Assembly (NCBI GenBank): GCA_023955635.1
Contig: JAMXHR010000010.1
Location: 496,001-560,000 of the forward strand
From: Methanosarcina sp. ERenArc_MAG2
Lineage (GTDB): Archaea; Halobacteriota; Methanosarcinia; Methanosarcinales; Methanosarcinaceae
Direction: 5' to 3'
DNA: 64,000 nt
The translations under genes and the position numbers were made by a program. This document shows positions 27,369 to 36,920 of this stretch, piece by piece. The stretch's first letter is position 1, and each line of letters begins with the position of its first letter. Below the pieces are notes generated by a model. That model worked only from the letters and a program-made list of their open reading frames with translations, did not search any database and had not been told where the DNA came from.

Positions 27369-28604
27369 ATGAGAACAACATTTAGAGAAGTGAAGAAGGC
27401 ATTTGTTCTCTTGATGGTCGTTTGTTTCTTAGCATCGGCCACAATTGCAACTGCTAGTGCAAAGGAAGTAAAGATTACGAAACCTGTGAAACAAAATGAC
27501 TGTTTCAATAACATTTTCAATAACATTTTCGGAAAGAATTTCAATAACAATTGTATGAATACAGATAAAAACACAGACAAAAACGGCAAGACGACAATCG
27601 TGAATAATAACGGTGGAAACGGCGGAAATGCTTCTGGTGGTACTGCCTATATAGTCGCATCTCCTACGGCAAACAATGTTAGTGCCGATGCAACTAGCGG
27701 CAGCGCTACAGCCAATCCAACATCCATTACAGTTGGCGGTGCAGCAAGTTCAGATGGTGGCAGCAATACAGCCAATCCAACATCCACTACGACTAGCGGT
27801 ACAGCAAATGCAACTGGTGGCAGCAATGCAGCCGATCAATCAGCCAATCAAAATAGTGCAATAAATGCAACTGGTGGCAGCGCTACAGCCAATCCAACAT
27901 CCACCCAAGATAGTGCAGCAAATGCAACTGGTGGCAGCGTTGCATCCAATGAATCAAACACTCAAAATGCTGAAGCAAATGCAACTGGTGGCAGTGTTGC
28001 ATCCAATGAATCAAATACTCAAACTGGTGGCGCAACAAACGCCACTAATAGTGGCGTCGCTACATCCACAGCTAGTCCAGTGAACACTACGGGCAATGTA
28101 TCATCTACTGCCACTGAAGATAACAATACAGCAGGTGCAACTGGTGGCAGCGCTGTTTCCACTCAAGCAGCCACTCAAACTGGTGGTGCAACAACTGCAA
28201 CTGGTGGCGCCCCTACATCCACTCAAGCAGCCACTCAAACTGGTGGTGCAACAACTGCAACTGGTGGTGCCTCTACAGCAACTCAGACAGCCACTGCAAC
28301 TGGTGGCGCAGTAGGTCCAACTACTAGTGGCAATAATACAGCCACTCCAACAAACACTCAAACTGGTGGCGCAGCAGGTGCAACTAGTGGCGCCGCTACA
28401 TCCAATACAACAGTCACTCAAAATGCTGGTGCAGGAGGAAATGCAACTGGTGGCAGTGCTATAGTCAATCAGCCAGCCACTGCAACTAGCGGTGCAGCAA
28501 GCGCCAGTGTAAATAACGTTACTGTAGCCGGGAACACTTTAAACGCTAGCGGCGGAAGTGCTGATGGCGGAGATGGTGGGGACATTGTTTTTGTCTACGA
28601 TTAA
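27369..28604 (+). CDS. Secreted Ala/Thr/Gly/Asn repeat protein
   Basis: 411 residues. A signal peptide (about 1-31, FVLLMVVCFLASATIATASA) leads to a short Asn-rich segment with two cysteines (NDCFNNIFNNIF...NNNC). The remaining roughly 330 residues are low-complexity repeats of the type ATGGSxTANPTSTQxSAAN and QTGGATTATGGA, 15-20 residues each. No catalytic domain, PKD domain or C-terminal anchor is seen, and it ends GGDGGDIVFVYD. It is probably an extracellular matrix, sheath or adhesive polymer-like protein. The RBS GGAGGG is before ATG 27369. The Gly-rich gene downstream has a similar signal peptide. No family is recognised. Confidence 0.8.
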   Translation: MRTTFREVKKAFVLLMVVCFLASATIATASAKEVKITKPVKQNDCFNNIFNNIFGKNFNNNCMNTDKNTDKNGKTTIVNNNGGNGGNASGGTAYIVASPTANNVSADATSGSATANPTSITVGGAASSDGGSNTANPTSTTTSGTANATGGSNAADQSANQNSAINATGGSATANPTSTQDSAANATGGSVASNESNTQNAEANATGGSVASNESNTQTGGATNATNSGVATSTASPVNTTGNVSSTATEDNNTAGATGGSAVSTQAATQTGGATTATGGAPTSTQAATQTGGATTATGGASTATQTATATGGAVGPTTSGNNTATPTNTQTGGAAGATSGAATSNTTVTQNAGAGGNATGGSAIVNQPATATSGAASASVNNVTVAGNTLNASGGSADGGDGGDIVFVYD

Positions 28605-28631
28605 ACGACGATTTATTAAAAATTGATGTTA

Positions 28632-28667
28632 AAAGTGGCTGAGATTGTATTCTCACCACTCTTTTTA
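28632..28667 (+). terminator. Hairpin plus T-run between the two repeat-protein genes
   Basis: AGTGGCTGAGA / TCTCACCACT hairpin (28633-28660) followed by CTTTTTAC. It separates 27369-28604 from the next gene, so they may be separate or attenuated transcripts. Confidence 0.65.
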
Positions 28668-28699
28668 CTTTGACAACTAACAAGCAAAGGTTGAGGATT

Positions 28700-30082
28700 A
28701 TGGAGAGAGGGGCATTTGATTGGATGAAAAAAATAGTGGTAGTTTATGTTGCGGCTTTTTTAATGATATCAGCAACAGCATCTGCAGTGAGTGCTAATAG
28801 TTTTACTGTAGATGGACGCACTCTAGCAAATGATACGCCTGAAAATATTATCTTAGACAGCAGAGGTGGTCTTGTTGTCGGTTATGGTTCCGCAAATGCT
28901 GGATTGGACGGTACATCTGCTGGAGTTGTGTATGGTGAAGGATCTGCTAACGGTGGTACTGATGGTGCAACTGGTGGACTTGTTGTAGGTAAAGGTTCTG
29001 CTGATGGCGGACAGGGTGTTAACGGAGGTGGCGGTATTGTCGTAGGCGAAGGATCTTCTAACGGCGGAAGCGCAGTCAATGGAAACGGTGGAAGTAATGG
29101 TGGGAGTGCCGGTTCTGCTAATGGCGGTCTTGTTATCGGTACTGGTAGCAGCGCTGACGGTGGATCTGCCAATGGCGGAAACGCTGGATCTGATGGTATT
29201 GGCACAAATGGAGGAATAGGTGGAATAGGTGGAGAAGGCGGTGATGGTGGTAATGCTGATGGTGGAGTTGTAATTGGTAACGGCAAAATAGGAAACGGAG
29301 GCTCCGCAAACGGTGGAAACGGTGGGAATGGCGGTGACGCAACTGAAGATGGAGTCGGCGGCAATGGCGGTAATGGTGGTAACGGAGGTTCGTCACAACC
29401 TGGAAACATCTTTATCAGCGGAAATGCAGAAGGAAACTTAAACCTCGTAGATGGTGGGAATTCCAATGGTGGAAACGGCGGTAACGGTGGTGATGCGACC
29501 AATGGTGGAGTCGGTGGCAATGGGGGTAATGGCGGTAATGGAGGCTCTTCAAATGGTGGAAACATCTTTATCAGCGAAAATGCAAAAGAAAACTTAAACG
29601 CTGCAATTGGTGGGATCTCAAAAGGTGGAAACGGTGGTAATGGTGGTGATGCGACCAATAGTGGAGTCGGTGGCAATGGTGGTAATGGCGGTAATGGAGG
29701 CTCTTCAAATGGTGGAAGCATCTTTATCAGCGGAAACGCAGAAAGAAACTTAAACGCTGCAATTGGTGGGATCTCAAAAGGTGGAAACGGTGGTAATGGT
29801 GGTGATGCGACCAATAGTGGAGTCGGTGGCAATGGTGGTGATGGCGGTAATGGAGGCTCTTCAAATGGTGGAAGTATCCGCATCAGTGGAAATGGAAATA
29901 TTTTCGGAAATAAAGACCTTGCAAATGGCGGAAGCGCCAATGGTGGTAATGGAGGACTTGGTAGCTTTGGATCGAATAGTGGAATAGCCATTAATGGAGG
30001 AAAGGGTGGAAACGGTGGTTATGCCGATGGTGGTTCTACATCGATAAAGGTAACCAGTGGTTCATACTTTTTGCGCGATTAA
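28700..30082 (+). CDS. Secreted Gly/Asn-rich GGNGG-repeat protein
   Basis: 460 residues from ATG 28700 ([11 protein letters not shown]). The signal peptide ends around SATASAVSA. The rest is Gly-rich: N-terminal units GLVVGxGSANGG, then four roughly 52-residue (156-bp) repeats of [20 protein letters not shown] plus [20 protein letters not shown] (29310-29900). GGx triplets of this kind can form polyglycine-II or beta-roll folds. The C-terminus is SGSYFLRD. There are no cysteines and no anchor. It resembles PE_PGRS-like or spider-silk-like sequences only in composition. It probably acts with the product of 27369-28604 at the cell surface. Confidence 0.8.
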   Translation: MERGAFDWMKKIVVVYVAAFLMISATASAVSANSFTVDGRTLANDTPENIILDSRGGLVVGYGSANAGLDGTSAGVVYGEGSANGGTDGATGGLVVGKGSADGGQGVNGGGGIVVGEGSSNGGSAVNGNGGSNGGSAGSANGGLVIGTGSSADGGSANGGNAGSDGIGTNGGIGGIGGEGGDGGNADGGVVIGNGKIGNGGSANGGNGGNGGDATEDGVGGNGGNGGNGGSSQPGNIFISGNAEGNLNLVDGGNSNGGNGGNGGDATNGGVGGNGGNGGNGGSSNGGNIFISENAKENLNAAIGGISKGGNGGNGGDATNSGVGGNGGNGGNGGSSNGGSIFISGNAERNLNAAIGGISKGGNGGNGGDATNSGVGGNGGDGGNGGSSNGGSIRISGNGNIFGNKDLANGGSANGGNGGLGSFGSNSGIAINGGKGGNGGYADGGSTSIKVTSGSYFLRD

Positions 30083-30204
30083 TACACAACCCTGAAAAAA
30101 ATTAAGTAAATTGTAACTACTCAGGTAACATTTAAAATATTACAATTTTTCCTCTTTTCTAGGAAAATTGCATATAAATTGAATCTTATTTTGATCTCTA
30201 TTTC

Positions 30205-30345
30205 AGTTGAATGCCCCGCAGCAAGCTGCGGGGATGGAAAACTTTCCAGATAACCGTTTTTAAATAATCGAGTTATATTTTTAGCTACATTTGTACCATA
30301 AATGAAACTGAGGTATGCAAATTGTTGTGTATCTTAAATAAGGTC
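30205..30345 (+). mobile_element. IS200 end remnant
   Basis: GCCCCGCAGCAAGCTGCGGGGATGGAAAACTTTCC and following sequence reproduce the tnpA-side end of the IS200 at 18010-18625 in opposite orientation. It includes the first codons of tnpA (ATGAAACTGAGGTATGCAAA at 30302). The remainder is gone. The hairpin CCCGCAGC-AA-GCTGCGGG is intact, so it could still act as a terminator or as a target for transposase in trans. Confidence 0.72.
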
Positions 30346-30446
30346 TCCCATGGTTTTTTTTCGAATCCAGATAGTCTGAGTGAGAATTGTCTCGTCTTCT
30401 TTTTTGTAATCCCTCAAACATCTACGCACGTATACCAATATCTTCT

Positions 30447-30534
30447 CTAGTGTCGCGTCAATCCTCAAAGATTTAACGATTCTGAATAGTTGCAATTGAT
30501 TTTATACGACATTTTGCTGTTGACTCGACACTAG
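30447..30534. mobile_element. MITE family E, third copy
   Basis: 88 bp, CTAGTGTCGCGTCAATCC ... TTGACTCGACACTAG. Here the two ends are more perfectly inverted (CTAGTGTCG / CGACACTAG) than in the tandem pair at 22557-22728. Confidence 0.88.
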
Positions 30535-30648
30535 GAGTTTCTGTAGCCCTCGTATACACCCTTCCAAGGCATTTATATATCCCAAATTTTGGCGAAGCCA
30601 GTAATTTCAGGGATTTTTCATGCCAATAATGGAAATGTCCTCTGTTTC

Positions 30649-31436
30649 TTAGATCCTTTCTATTCTTGTTGTCAGGTCAAGGGGAGTTGCGTAATAGGGA
30701 GCACTTATGACAATAATATCCACAAAAGGAGCGTATTCAGGGACTTTTTCGCTTCAATCCCCCTACAGCAATCTCAAGTTTGGGATTGAGCCGCTTAAGT
30801 TCGGGCCCTACTTTCTTTAATTCCTCAGGGGATAAGTGGTCGAGGAGCATTATTTCTGCTATTTTTGCGTATCTGAGGGCTTCTTCTCTTGATCTTGGTT
30901 CGATTTCTATTTTCTTCATAGCCCGGAGTTTTCCCAATTCACCAACAATTTCCAGGTGATTTTGGCTTATCTGAATGGAATCGCTAAGGGAGTTTCTATG
31001 GATGTCTCCTCCTCCTGCCCGGATGGCTTTAAGCTCAAATCTTCTGGCTCCGGGATGGGTTTTTCTGCTTGTTGCAATGATAATGTTAGGGTTTTCTTTT
31101 TTCCTGCGTTCACAATAGAGGCGGTTTTTCCAGCAATGGCGCACATAAGCGACAGAAAAGTCTGAGAAACTCTCCATAACCTGAACAAGAGTTTTAAATC
31201 ACCTTCAGCCTCTAAAATTTTGTCTCCTGGCTTGAATTTTCTGCCGTCTTCCAGGAAATTCAGGATTTTTAAACCTTTTTTTCGTAATAGTCAGCCAGTT
31301 CACCTGCACAGGCACAAACTCCTGCATCCCTGGAAAAAATCCTCAAGGTGCCTTTCCCTCTAATGCCCAGCAGTTCAACACTTTCATCCTCATACGGACA
31401 ATCTTCATAAAAATACAGTTCAAACAGGTCTATCAT
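30649..31436 (-). CDS. modD: ModD-like (quinolinate phosphoribosyltransferase family), frameshifted
   Basis: A NadC-related protein of the ModD group, often found with molybdate or metal transporters. Start ATG 31436 (MIDLFELYFYEDCPYEDESV). The chain moves through three frames: ...ELADYYEKK | GLKILNFLEDGRKFKPGDKI ... AIAGKTASIVNA | KKENPNIIIATSRKTHPGAR and LKAIRAGGGDIHRNSLSDS ... LEIAVGG | KVPEYAPFVDIIVISAPYYA to the stop 30649-30651. Each junction is mended by one extra base in an A or G run (A7, A6, G5 and A5), giving about 263 residues, a normal length. It lies downstream of the ABC operon on the same strand, which hints at a molybdenum/tungsten or cobamide-like cargo. ModD's biochemical role is itself not firmly established. 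Confidence 0.72.
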
Positions 31437-31639
31437 ACTATGTCTCCTGAGTTCATGATCTTAAGTTCAACTTTATATTACTGGCTCATCAACTTGCTCC
31501 TTGCACAAACAATGAGCCGGCTTCCCTAAAACTGATTTCCGAATTCTCAGAAACAGGTGCTAAAGATTTTTTTCTCGAAAGCATCATAAATCCGGCAGAA
31601 TCTAAAAGGGTAAAATTTATTTCCCGTTTTTTATTCCTC

Positions 31640-32413
31640 TCACAAAGGCAGGCATACTTTTCTTTTCAGATCCTCAATTTCCCTAACAGTTATTTTTACA
31701 CCATAGACCGAAGACATCATTTTGCTGGTTATAACCGATTCAACTTTTCCCGCAGCAACTAATCTGCCTCCTGTCAATGTTGCAGCACAGCTACCTACTA
31801 GAAAAGCATGGTCTGGCATATGGGTGTTCATCACAATTGACATGCCCAGCGAGGCCAATCTCCGCACAGTCTCCAGCACAAGAATTTGGTTGCCAAAATC
31901 AAGGTGAGAAGTAGGCTCGTCCAATAAAAGTAGAGTCGGCTGCTGGACAAGAGAACGGGCAATAAGCACCATTTGGCTCTGCCCACCGCTTAGACTGGAA
32001 AGCGGCCTCTCCGCAAGGGTAGAAAGACCCACCATTGCAAGCGATTCCCTTGCAATCTCAATATCCTTTGCACCTGGAGATGCAAACATTGAAAGATGAG
32101 GAGCACGTCCCATAGTTACAAAATCCAGCACAGTAAAAGGAAATACCACTTCATTTTGCTGGGGTACATAACCTATACGTCTGGCAATACCTCTTACCCC
32201 TATCGAAGCGGTCTCTTCTCCCAGAATACGGATAGATCCGGCATCAGGCTTGAGAATCCCTGCAATACACTTGATAAGTGTAGATTTTCCTGCGCCGTTC
32301 GGACCCAGGATACACATAACCTCTCCCTTTTTTAGCGAAAAAGATACATCCTCAAAAACCGGCTCATTTCCATAGGAAAAAGCAAGTGATTTTACTTCCA
32401 GCATCAATTCCAT
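31640..32413 (-). CDS. ABC transporter ATPase (FecE/BtuD type)
   Basis: 257-residue ATP-binding subunit. Walker A GPNGAGKST, signature LSGGQSQMVLIARSL, Walker B LLLLDEPTSHLD, and H-switch NTHMPDHAF. It is of the kind that powers type II importers of siderophores, cobamides, haem, molybdate or tungstate. It overlaps the permease gene by 10 bp, so the two are translationally coupled. It is the last intact gene of a five-gene minus-strand operon that begins at 36920. Confidence 0.92.
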   Translation of the reverse strand: MELMLEVKSLAFSYGNEPVFEDVSFSLKKGEVMCILGPNGAGKSTLIKCIAGILKPDAGSIRILGEETASIGVRGIARRIGYVPQQNEVVFPFTVLDFVTMGRAPHLSMFASPGAKDIEIARESLAMVGLSTLAERPLSSLSGGQSQMVLIARSLVQQPTLLLLDEPTSHLDFGNQILVLETVRRLASLGMSIVMNTHMPDHAFLVGSCAATLTGGRLVAAGKVESVITSKMMSSVYGVKITVREIEDLKRKVCLPL

Positions 32414-33423
32414 CCCATACGTCCCCTTTTTATAAGATATGCAAACAACGGGGCACCTACCAGAGAAGTGAGTATTCCCAGGGGAATCTCTGTAGCGGCA
32501 ATAGTCCTTGACAGATCATCTACCAGCAGCATAAACGATGCGCCAAGAACCATACTCATGGGCAAAAGGCGGCTGTAGTTGGGACCCACTATCATCCTTG
32601 AGATATGGGGCACGACAAGTCCGACCCAGCCAATCACACCACTAATACTAACCGCCGCTGAAGTCATAAGGGTTGCACAAATAATGATAATCAGACGCAT
32701 TCTTTCTACGTTCATTCCCAGAGATCTGGCTTCTTCATCCCCCAATGACAGGATATTGATACGCCACCTAAGAAGAAACAACACTACTGCCCCAATAAAC
32801 ATAGGCAATAATATCCAGAGCAGCTCAACATACCTAACAGTGGCAAGGCTTCCCATAAGCCAGAATACTATTGTGGGAAGTTCATCATAAGGATCTGCCA
32901 CGTATTTTACCAGTGATGTAAGAGCTGTGAAAATAGAGCCTACGATTATTCCGGAAAGCACGAACACCAGAGTTCCCGTACCTTTACTGGCCTTACCCAT
33001 ACTTATGGAAACAAACATCGCTAGTAATCCGAAAACAAATGCTGTCAGCTGTATAACCAGATAACTATCCCACAACAGTATTGCCAGACACGCCCCAAAG
33101 CCTGCACCTGCGCCCACTCCCAGGATATCGGGAGATACAAGAGGATTGCGAAAGATCCCCTGAAAAGAGACTCCAGCTGTGGAAAGCGCCGCTCCTACCA
33201 GCAAAGCTGCAAGTATCCTTGGCAACCTTACATTGAATAGTACAGTGTGTTGAATGGAAACTGAAGCAGGAGTGCCAAAAAGAACAGATGAAAACAATTT
33301 AATGCTCTCATCCACAACCACCGACACAGGAGTCTGATATCTCCCGACAAAAAGGGAGCTTATGAGCAATGCAATGGGCAACAGGTACACCAGAGTGATA
33401 CGATTACACCTGTAATCAGGCAT
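32404..33423 (-). CDS. ABC transporter permease (FecCD/BtuC family)
   Basis: 339 residues, about 9-10 membrane helices. The family signature GAALSTAGVSFQGIFRNPLV then SPDILGVGAGAGFGA is in place near residues 77-110. The C-terminal LGILTSLVGAPLFAYLI is the usual coupling and last-helix region. It forms the membrane channel with the ATPase 31640-32413, overlapped by 10 bp, and starts inside the 3' end of the radical SAM gene (8-bp overlap). Confidence 0.92.
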   Translation of the reverse strand: MPDYRCNRITLVYLLPIALLISSLFVGRYQTPVSVVVDESIKLFSSVLFGTPASVSIQHTVLFNVRLPRILAALLVGAALSTAGVSFQGIFRNPLVSPDILGVGAGAGFGACLAILLWDSYLVIQLTAFVFGLLAMFVSISMGKASKGTGTLVFVLSGIIVGSIFTALTSLVKYVADPYDELPTIVFWLMGSLATVRYVELLWILLPMFIGAVVLFLLRWRINILSLGDEEARSLGMNVERMRLIIIICATLMTSAAVSISGVIGWVGLVVPHISRMIVGPNYSRLLPMSMVLGASFMLLVDDLSRTIAATEIPLGILTSLVGAPLFAYLIKRGRMGWN

Positions 33424-35188
33424 GAGTACACCTTATCACACATCGGGGCCAGATACCGGAGGACGGTCTGTGAAAAGATCTGTTAGGTGTGGCTTCCTCA
33501 AATGGCATACCATAAAACTGCAGATATAACTCGTCTGCTTCCTTTTTCAGGTCAATTCCAGAGTTTCCTGAATGCAGTTTGTCTGCTATATACATGAGTC
33601 CCAGTATCCAGCGAGGACTTCCAAAATCCCATGAGGGTGGGACTGCATAAACCCGTTGCTGTTTCACAGCATCCGTATGTATGCCATATTGCTGGCACAG
33701 ACCATAGAACTCATCGAGAGGACGTGAAAGGAAACCGGAGATGAAAATAGTATCCGGATTATGCTCATTGATAAAGGAAGGAGAAACATTTACACCCGGT
33801 TTGCCTTCCTTTTGAAGCTGTTTATTGATACTCATGCCCCCAGAAAATGTTACAAGATTATTTTCCATTCTCCCGGCGTTCAGGGCAAAGAGGGGAGAGC
33901 CCATGCAATAGTACACCTTATGATCACTGTTTTCTGCTGCAAGGTTATGGACAAACTCCAAACGTTTATGGATGAAAGAAACAAGTTCTTCTCCTTTTTC
34001 CGGCACATTTGCCTTTTCGGCAATAAGCCTGATAAACTCAAGATAAGAATATGGCTGCTGTATCATATGGTGCACTTGCATAAGTGTCTCGGTATCGGAG
34101 ATCTTCCCCCAGATATCCATTAACTTGTAATCGTCCAATATTCCCAGACATGTAAGTACTGCATGAACCATACCGAAAGCTCGGCTTATCCGGTAACCAC
34201 CCATGAAACCTTCCTCATTGAAGCTTTTGGTTGCCGTTGTCCCTTTAACTTGAACACTGTTACCGCAATTACATGTGTAACTTATCCAGGGTTTTACAAG
34301 CCTGGAACCCATAGGGCCGTAAAATTCCCGCTCTGATAGGAGACTGCCGCATTCAGGACAGGATGTATTCAATAATTCCGTACCTGGAGAATTGAAGAGA
34401 TATACATAATTTACATGCTCACGCAGAACAGTACACAGGTTCTCCGCCTCTCCTATAGAAGGTTCAAGCTCAATCGGAGCCTCGCCGAAGGGAATGAATC
34501 TCATGACCTGGACCGGGATAGCAGGAGAGATATTAGAAACAGCTTTTGCAACCTTTATAATGTCAGCTTCATTTCCCCTTGAGTAAACAACTGAAGTTTC
34601 AACATGTACTCCCATCTCAAAAAGTCTTGAAATATTGCGAAAAACAGGAGCTGACGACAGAGCTCCAGAGGTTTTATAGCTTTTGTCGGAATAACCTTTT
34701 ATCCCAACATTCACGAAATCAACAAGTTGACCAAAATTGGTTAAAATCTCATCAGTGAAATAGCAGTTGGTGGAACAGCCTATGAGTAAACCTTTTTCTT
34801 TTGCCTGCACTGCAAGATCCCTGAACAGATAATAATTTGCAGCCGGCTCATTCAATGTAGAAACGACGCCCAGACATTCCTGCTGTAGAGCCTTTACTAC
34901 TACCTGAGCCGGCGTTAAGTAAGAAAGGTTAAAAGATTTACCTGAAGCCAGCAAGCGAGCAACACAACCGGAGCACTGGAAATTACATCCTGTGCCAAAC
35001 ACCTGAAGGAATTTACCTGAGGGATAATAGTGGAGCAAAGGAATTGTCTCTATGGAAACGGGATATGCTCCAAGATATCCTATATCAGGATCCTGGACTA
35101 TAGTATCGCCGGTGCAGATGTAAGTACCACATCTTCCTTTGCTGTATTCATTGATTTCACATCCAAACTCGCAAACATTGCATTGCAT
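33416..35188 (-). CDS. Radical SAM enzyme fused to binding-protein-like domain
   Basis: 590 residues. An N-terminal Cys-rich zone (C3, C6, C10, C20, C25) precedes a radical SAM core whose CX3CX2C cluster motif is GTGCNFQCSGC (C68, C72, C75). This resembles the AmmeMemoRadiSam/PflA-like branch. A zinc ribbon follows (CPECGS ... CNCGN, about 280-320). The last 200 residues resemble half of a TroA/BtuF-type substrate-binding protein (NPDTIFISGFLSRPLDEFYG; QQRVYAVPPSWDFGSPRWIL). They mirror the VYLAPQNPFCWIDRPQGPHL region of the lipoprotein encoded upstream. With no signal peptide, that domain would sit in the cytosol. It may modify or unload a metal chelate brought in by the transporter; this is inference. 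Confidence 0.82.
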   Translation of the reverse strand: MQCNVCEFGCEINEYSKGRCGTYICTGDTIVQDPDIGYLGAYPVSIETIPLLHYYPSGKFLQVFGTGCNFQCSGCVARLLASGKSFNLSYLTPAQVVVKALQQECLGVVSTLNEPAANYYLFRDLAVQAKEKGLLIGCSTNCYFTDEILTNFGQLVDFVNVGIKGYSDKSYKTSGALSSAPVFRNISRLFEMGVHVETSVVYSRGNEADIIKVAKAVSNISPAIPVQVMRFIPFGEAPIELEPSIGEAENLCTVLREHVNYVYLFNSPGTELLNTSCPECGSLLSEREFYGPMGSRLVKPWISYTCNCGNSVQVKGTTATKSFNEEGFMGGYRISRAFGMVHAVLTCLGILDDYKLMDIWGKISDTETLMQVHHMIQQPYSYLEFIRLIAEKANVPEKGEELVSFIHKRLEFVHNLAAENSDHKVYYCMGSPLFALNAGRMENNLVTFSGGMSINKQLQKEGKPGVNVSPSFINEHNPDTIFISGFLSRPLDEFYGLCQQYGIHTDAVKQQRVYAVPPSWDFGSPRWILGLMYIADKLHSGNSGIDLKKEADELYLQFYGMPFEEATPNRSFHRPSSGIWPRCVIRCTHA

Positions 35189-35191
35189 TTT

Positions 35192-35826
35192 TTAACCTCC
35201 TTTGCTTCCTCCCTTACTCAATACCATCCAGAAGCCCGAATCGTCCTGGACTACATGGCATGGAACATCTGTCTGCCTTCCAGCTTCCTTTATAGTCTGC
35301 AGATTTTCTGGACTGAGACGTTCTTTTGAATTTGCATGCCATTCAGAGTCTATATCAAACATTTTTTCAGAAATCTGTGTTCTCAACTCTTTTGTGCCGA
35401 AACCACCTCCTACCCAAGCCTGCCCACCCGGAGCAAGAACACGGGCAATTTCCTTAAAGGCTACAGGCAAGTCGTCCCAGAAAAACACAGACCCACGGCT
35501 TATTATAAGGTCTGCACAGTTATTCCTAAAGGGAAGCAGGTGCACATCGGACTGTATGGGAACAACTTTACCTGAAAGACAATGGCGATAGGCTTTGTTT
35601 TTGAAAGCCTGCACATCTCAGTTGATAAATCAACACCATAGACCTGCATATCAGTGATTTCCGCAACAGCGATTCCTAAGGATGCTATACCACATCCCAG
35701 GTCCAGGCATATGCCCTGTTTTATTCCGCTTTCTTCGACGATATGAGTCGCTATTACAGGATAGATGGGAGCAAAAATATTCTCTGCGATGTAGGGAAAA
35801 CCCGGAGATTTGCCCTTTTGGCTCAT
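35192..35826 (-). CDS. Class I SAM-dependent methyltransferase, frameshifted
   Basis: Small methyltransferase with motif I LDLGCGIASLGIAV (about residues 41-54), acidic loop VYGVDLST, and motif IV-like ADLIISRGSVFFWDD, then RVLAPGGQAWVGGGFG. The first frame carries residues 1-76; the second starts near CRLSKTK and runs to 35192. The break is in the A-run of TTTCAAAAACAAAGC at about 35600; one A joins them to about 211 residues. The start overlaps the upstream lipoprotein stop (ATGA at 35823-35826), showing tight coupling. It probably methylates the same small ligand handled by the radical SAM enzyme. Confidence 0.82.
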
Positions 35827-36920
35827 GCTTTGACCTCTGCTGAATGGTTGAGTAGTGTATCCAGTTCTTTATCTGTGAGATCATAGTGGAAGAATTCCGA
35901 GTAGAACTCTCGGGTCAGCTTGGAGAGATCCATATCTGTAAAAAGATCAGGATACAGCATTTTTGCAGTCCAGGCAGTTCCGATAATAAGGTGAGGACCC
36001 TGTGGCCTGTCAATCCAGCAGAAAGGATTCTGAGGAGCAAGATATACCCGCTTGTTCTGCACAGCGTCCACGCTTGTCCAGAGAGGATCAGAAGATATTG
36101 TTGAATAAAACTGCGGATTTGACGTGATTATTACCTCAGGGTTCCAGCTCATTACCTGCTCAATTGAAACCTGTGTCATGCCATTCCCCGGGGTAAGCTG
36201 ACAGTCTGCAACATTGATGCCGCCGCAGATATCAATAACCTGGGAGTGCTGAGAGCCCGAAGGGTCGGTCATCAGTCCTTTTGGGCCTTCAGCATAGTAA
36301 ACATGCACTTTTTCATCTTCGGGAATATTTTTTACAGTAGTATTTATTTCATTGAGAATTGAACTGCGGAAGTCGATCAGTTTTTTGGCCTGATCTTCAC
36401 AGTTAAGCAATTCACCTGCGTATTCTATAGTAGAATCAGATTCATTCACGAAAATAATGGAATCATTAATAGCCACCACAGGAATGCTGCCAAAACTTTC
36501 CTGTCTGCGTTCTATTGCTTCATGGATTTCTCCATCAGTGGTGTATCCTTCAATTATAATGTCAGGATGCATGTTGATTATAGTTTCATAATTCCCGGTC
36601 TCTGTTCCGAACCAGCCCCCTATAACAGGCAGATTTGAGTAATTTTCATCCATGAAAGGTTGGGTGAAATTATTTTTGAAATTCCAGCCTGCAACTTTTT
36701 CCGGTGCAAGCATATACAGAAGGATAGTCGACGGCGGAGAAGTGGCTACGACCGAGGAGATTTCCGTCGGCACAGTTAACTGCCTGCCCAACATATCGGT
36801 AATCTGCATAGTGCTTGAATTCTGAACAGTCTGCTGATTCGTATTATCTGCGCATCCACAGGATGCAATAGCTAAAACCAGAAGAGAAAGTATCAATATC
36901 GGACCTATTTTTCCACGCAT
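35823..36920 (-). CDS. ABC substrate-binding lipoprotein (FecB/BtuF type)
   Basis: 365-residue TroA-superfamily binding protein and first gene of the operon. The signal peptide has a lipobox ending at Cys21 (IASC). N-lobe: ITDMLGRQLTVPTEISSVVA, then IIEGYTTDGEI. C-lobe: QKLIDFRSSILNEINTTVK-like helix, EVIITSNPQF, VQNKRVYLAPQNPFCWIDRP. It would be tethered outside the membrane and deliver a metal complex (iron, molybdate/tungstate or cobamide are all possible) to the FecCD permease. The nearby modD-like gene favours Mo/W but is not decisive. Confidence 0.9.
   Translation of the reverse strand: MRGKIGPILILSLLVLAIASCGCADNTNQQTVQNSSTMQITDMLGRQLTVPTEISSVVATSPPSTILLYMLAPEKVAGWNFKNNFTQPFMDENYSNLPVIGGWFGTETGNYETIINMHPDIIIEGYTTDGEIHEAIERRQESFGSIPVVAINDSIIFVNESDSTIEYAGELLNCEDQAKKLIDFRSSILNEINTTVKNIPEDEKVHVYYAEGPKGLMTDPSGSQHSQVIDICGGINVADCQLTPGNGMTQVSIEQVMSWNPEVIITSNPQFYSTISSDPLWTSVDAVQNKRVYLAPQNPFCWIDRPQGPHLIIGTAWTAKMLYPDLFTDMDLSKLTREFYSEFFHYDLTDKELDTLLNHSAEVKA

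Noticed and set aside
28101..28421. Cys-rich minus-strand frame opposite the ATGGS-repeat gene
   Set aside because: Complement artefact of Thr/Gly/Ala codons; no start signals.
28882..29991. Long open frame on the minus strand opposite the GGNGG-repeat gene (Pro/Leu-rich)
   Set aside because: It is the complement of GGN codons, so stops are avoided by composition; no signal peptide, RBS or family resemblance.
30589..30789. 66-codon plus-strand frame near 30.6 kb
   Set aside because: The minus strand here is the C-terminal end of the modD-like gene once homopolymer gaps are repaired.
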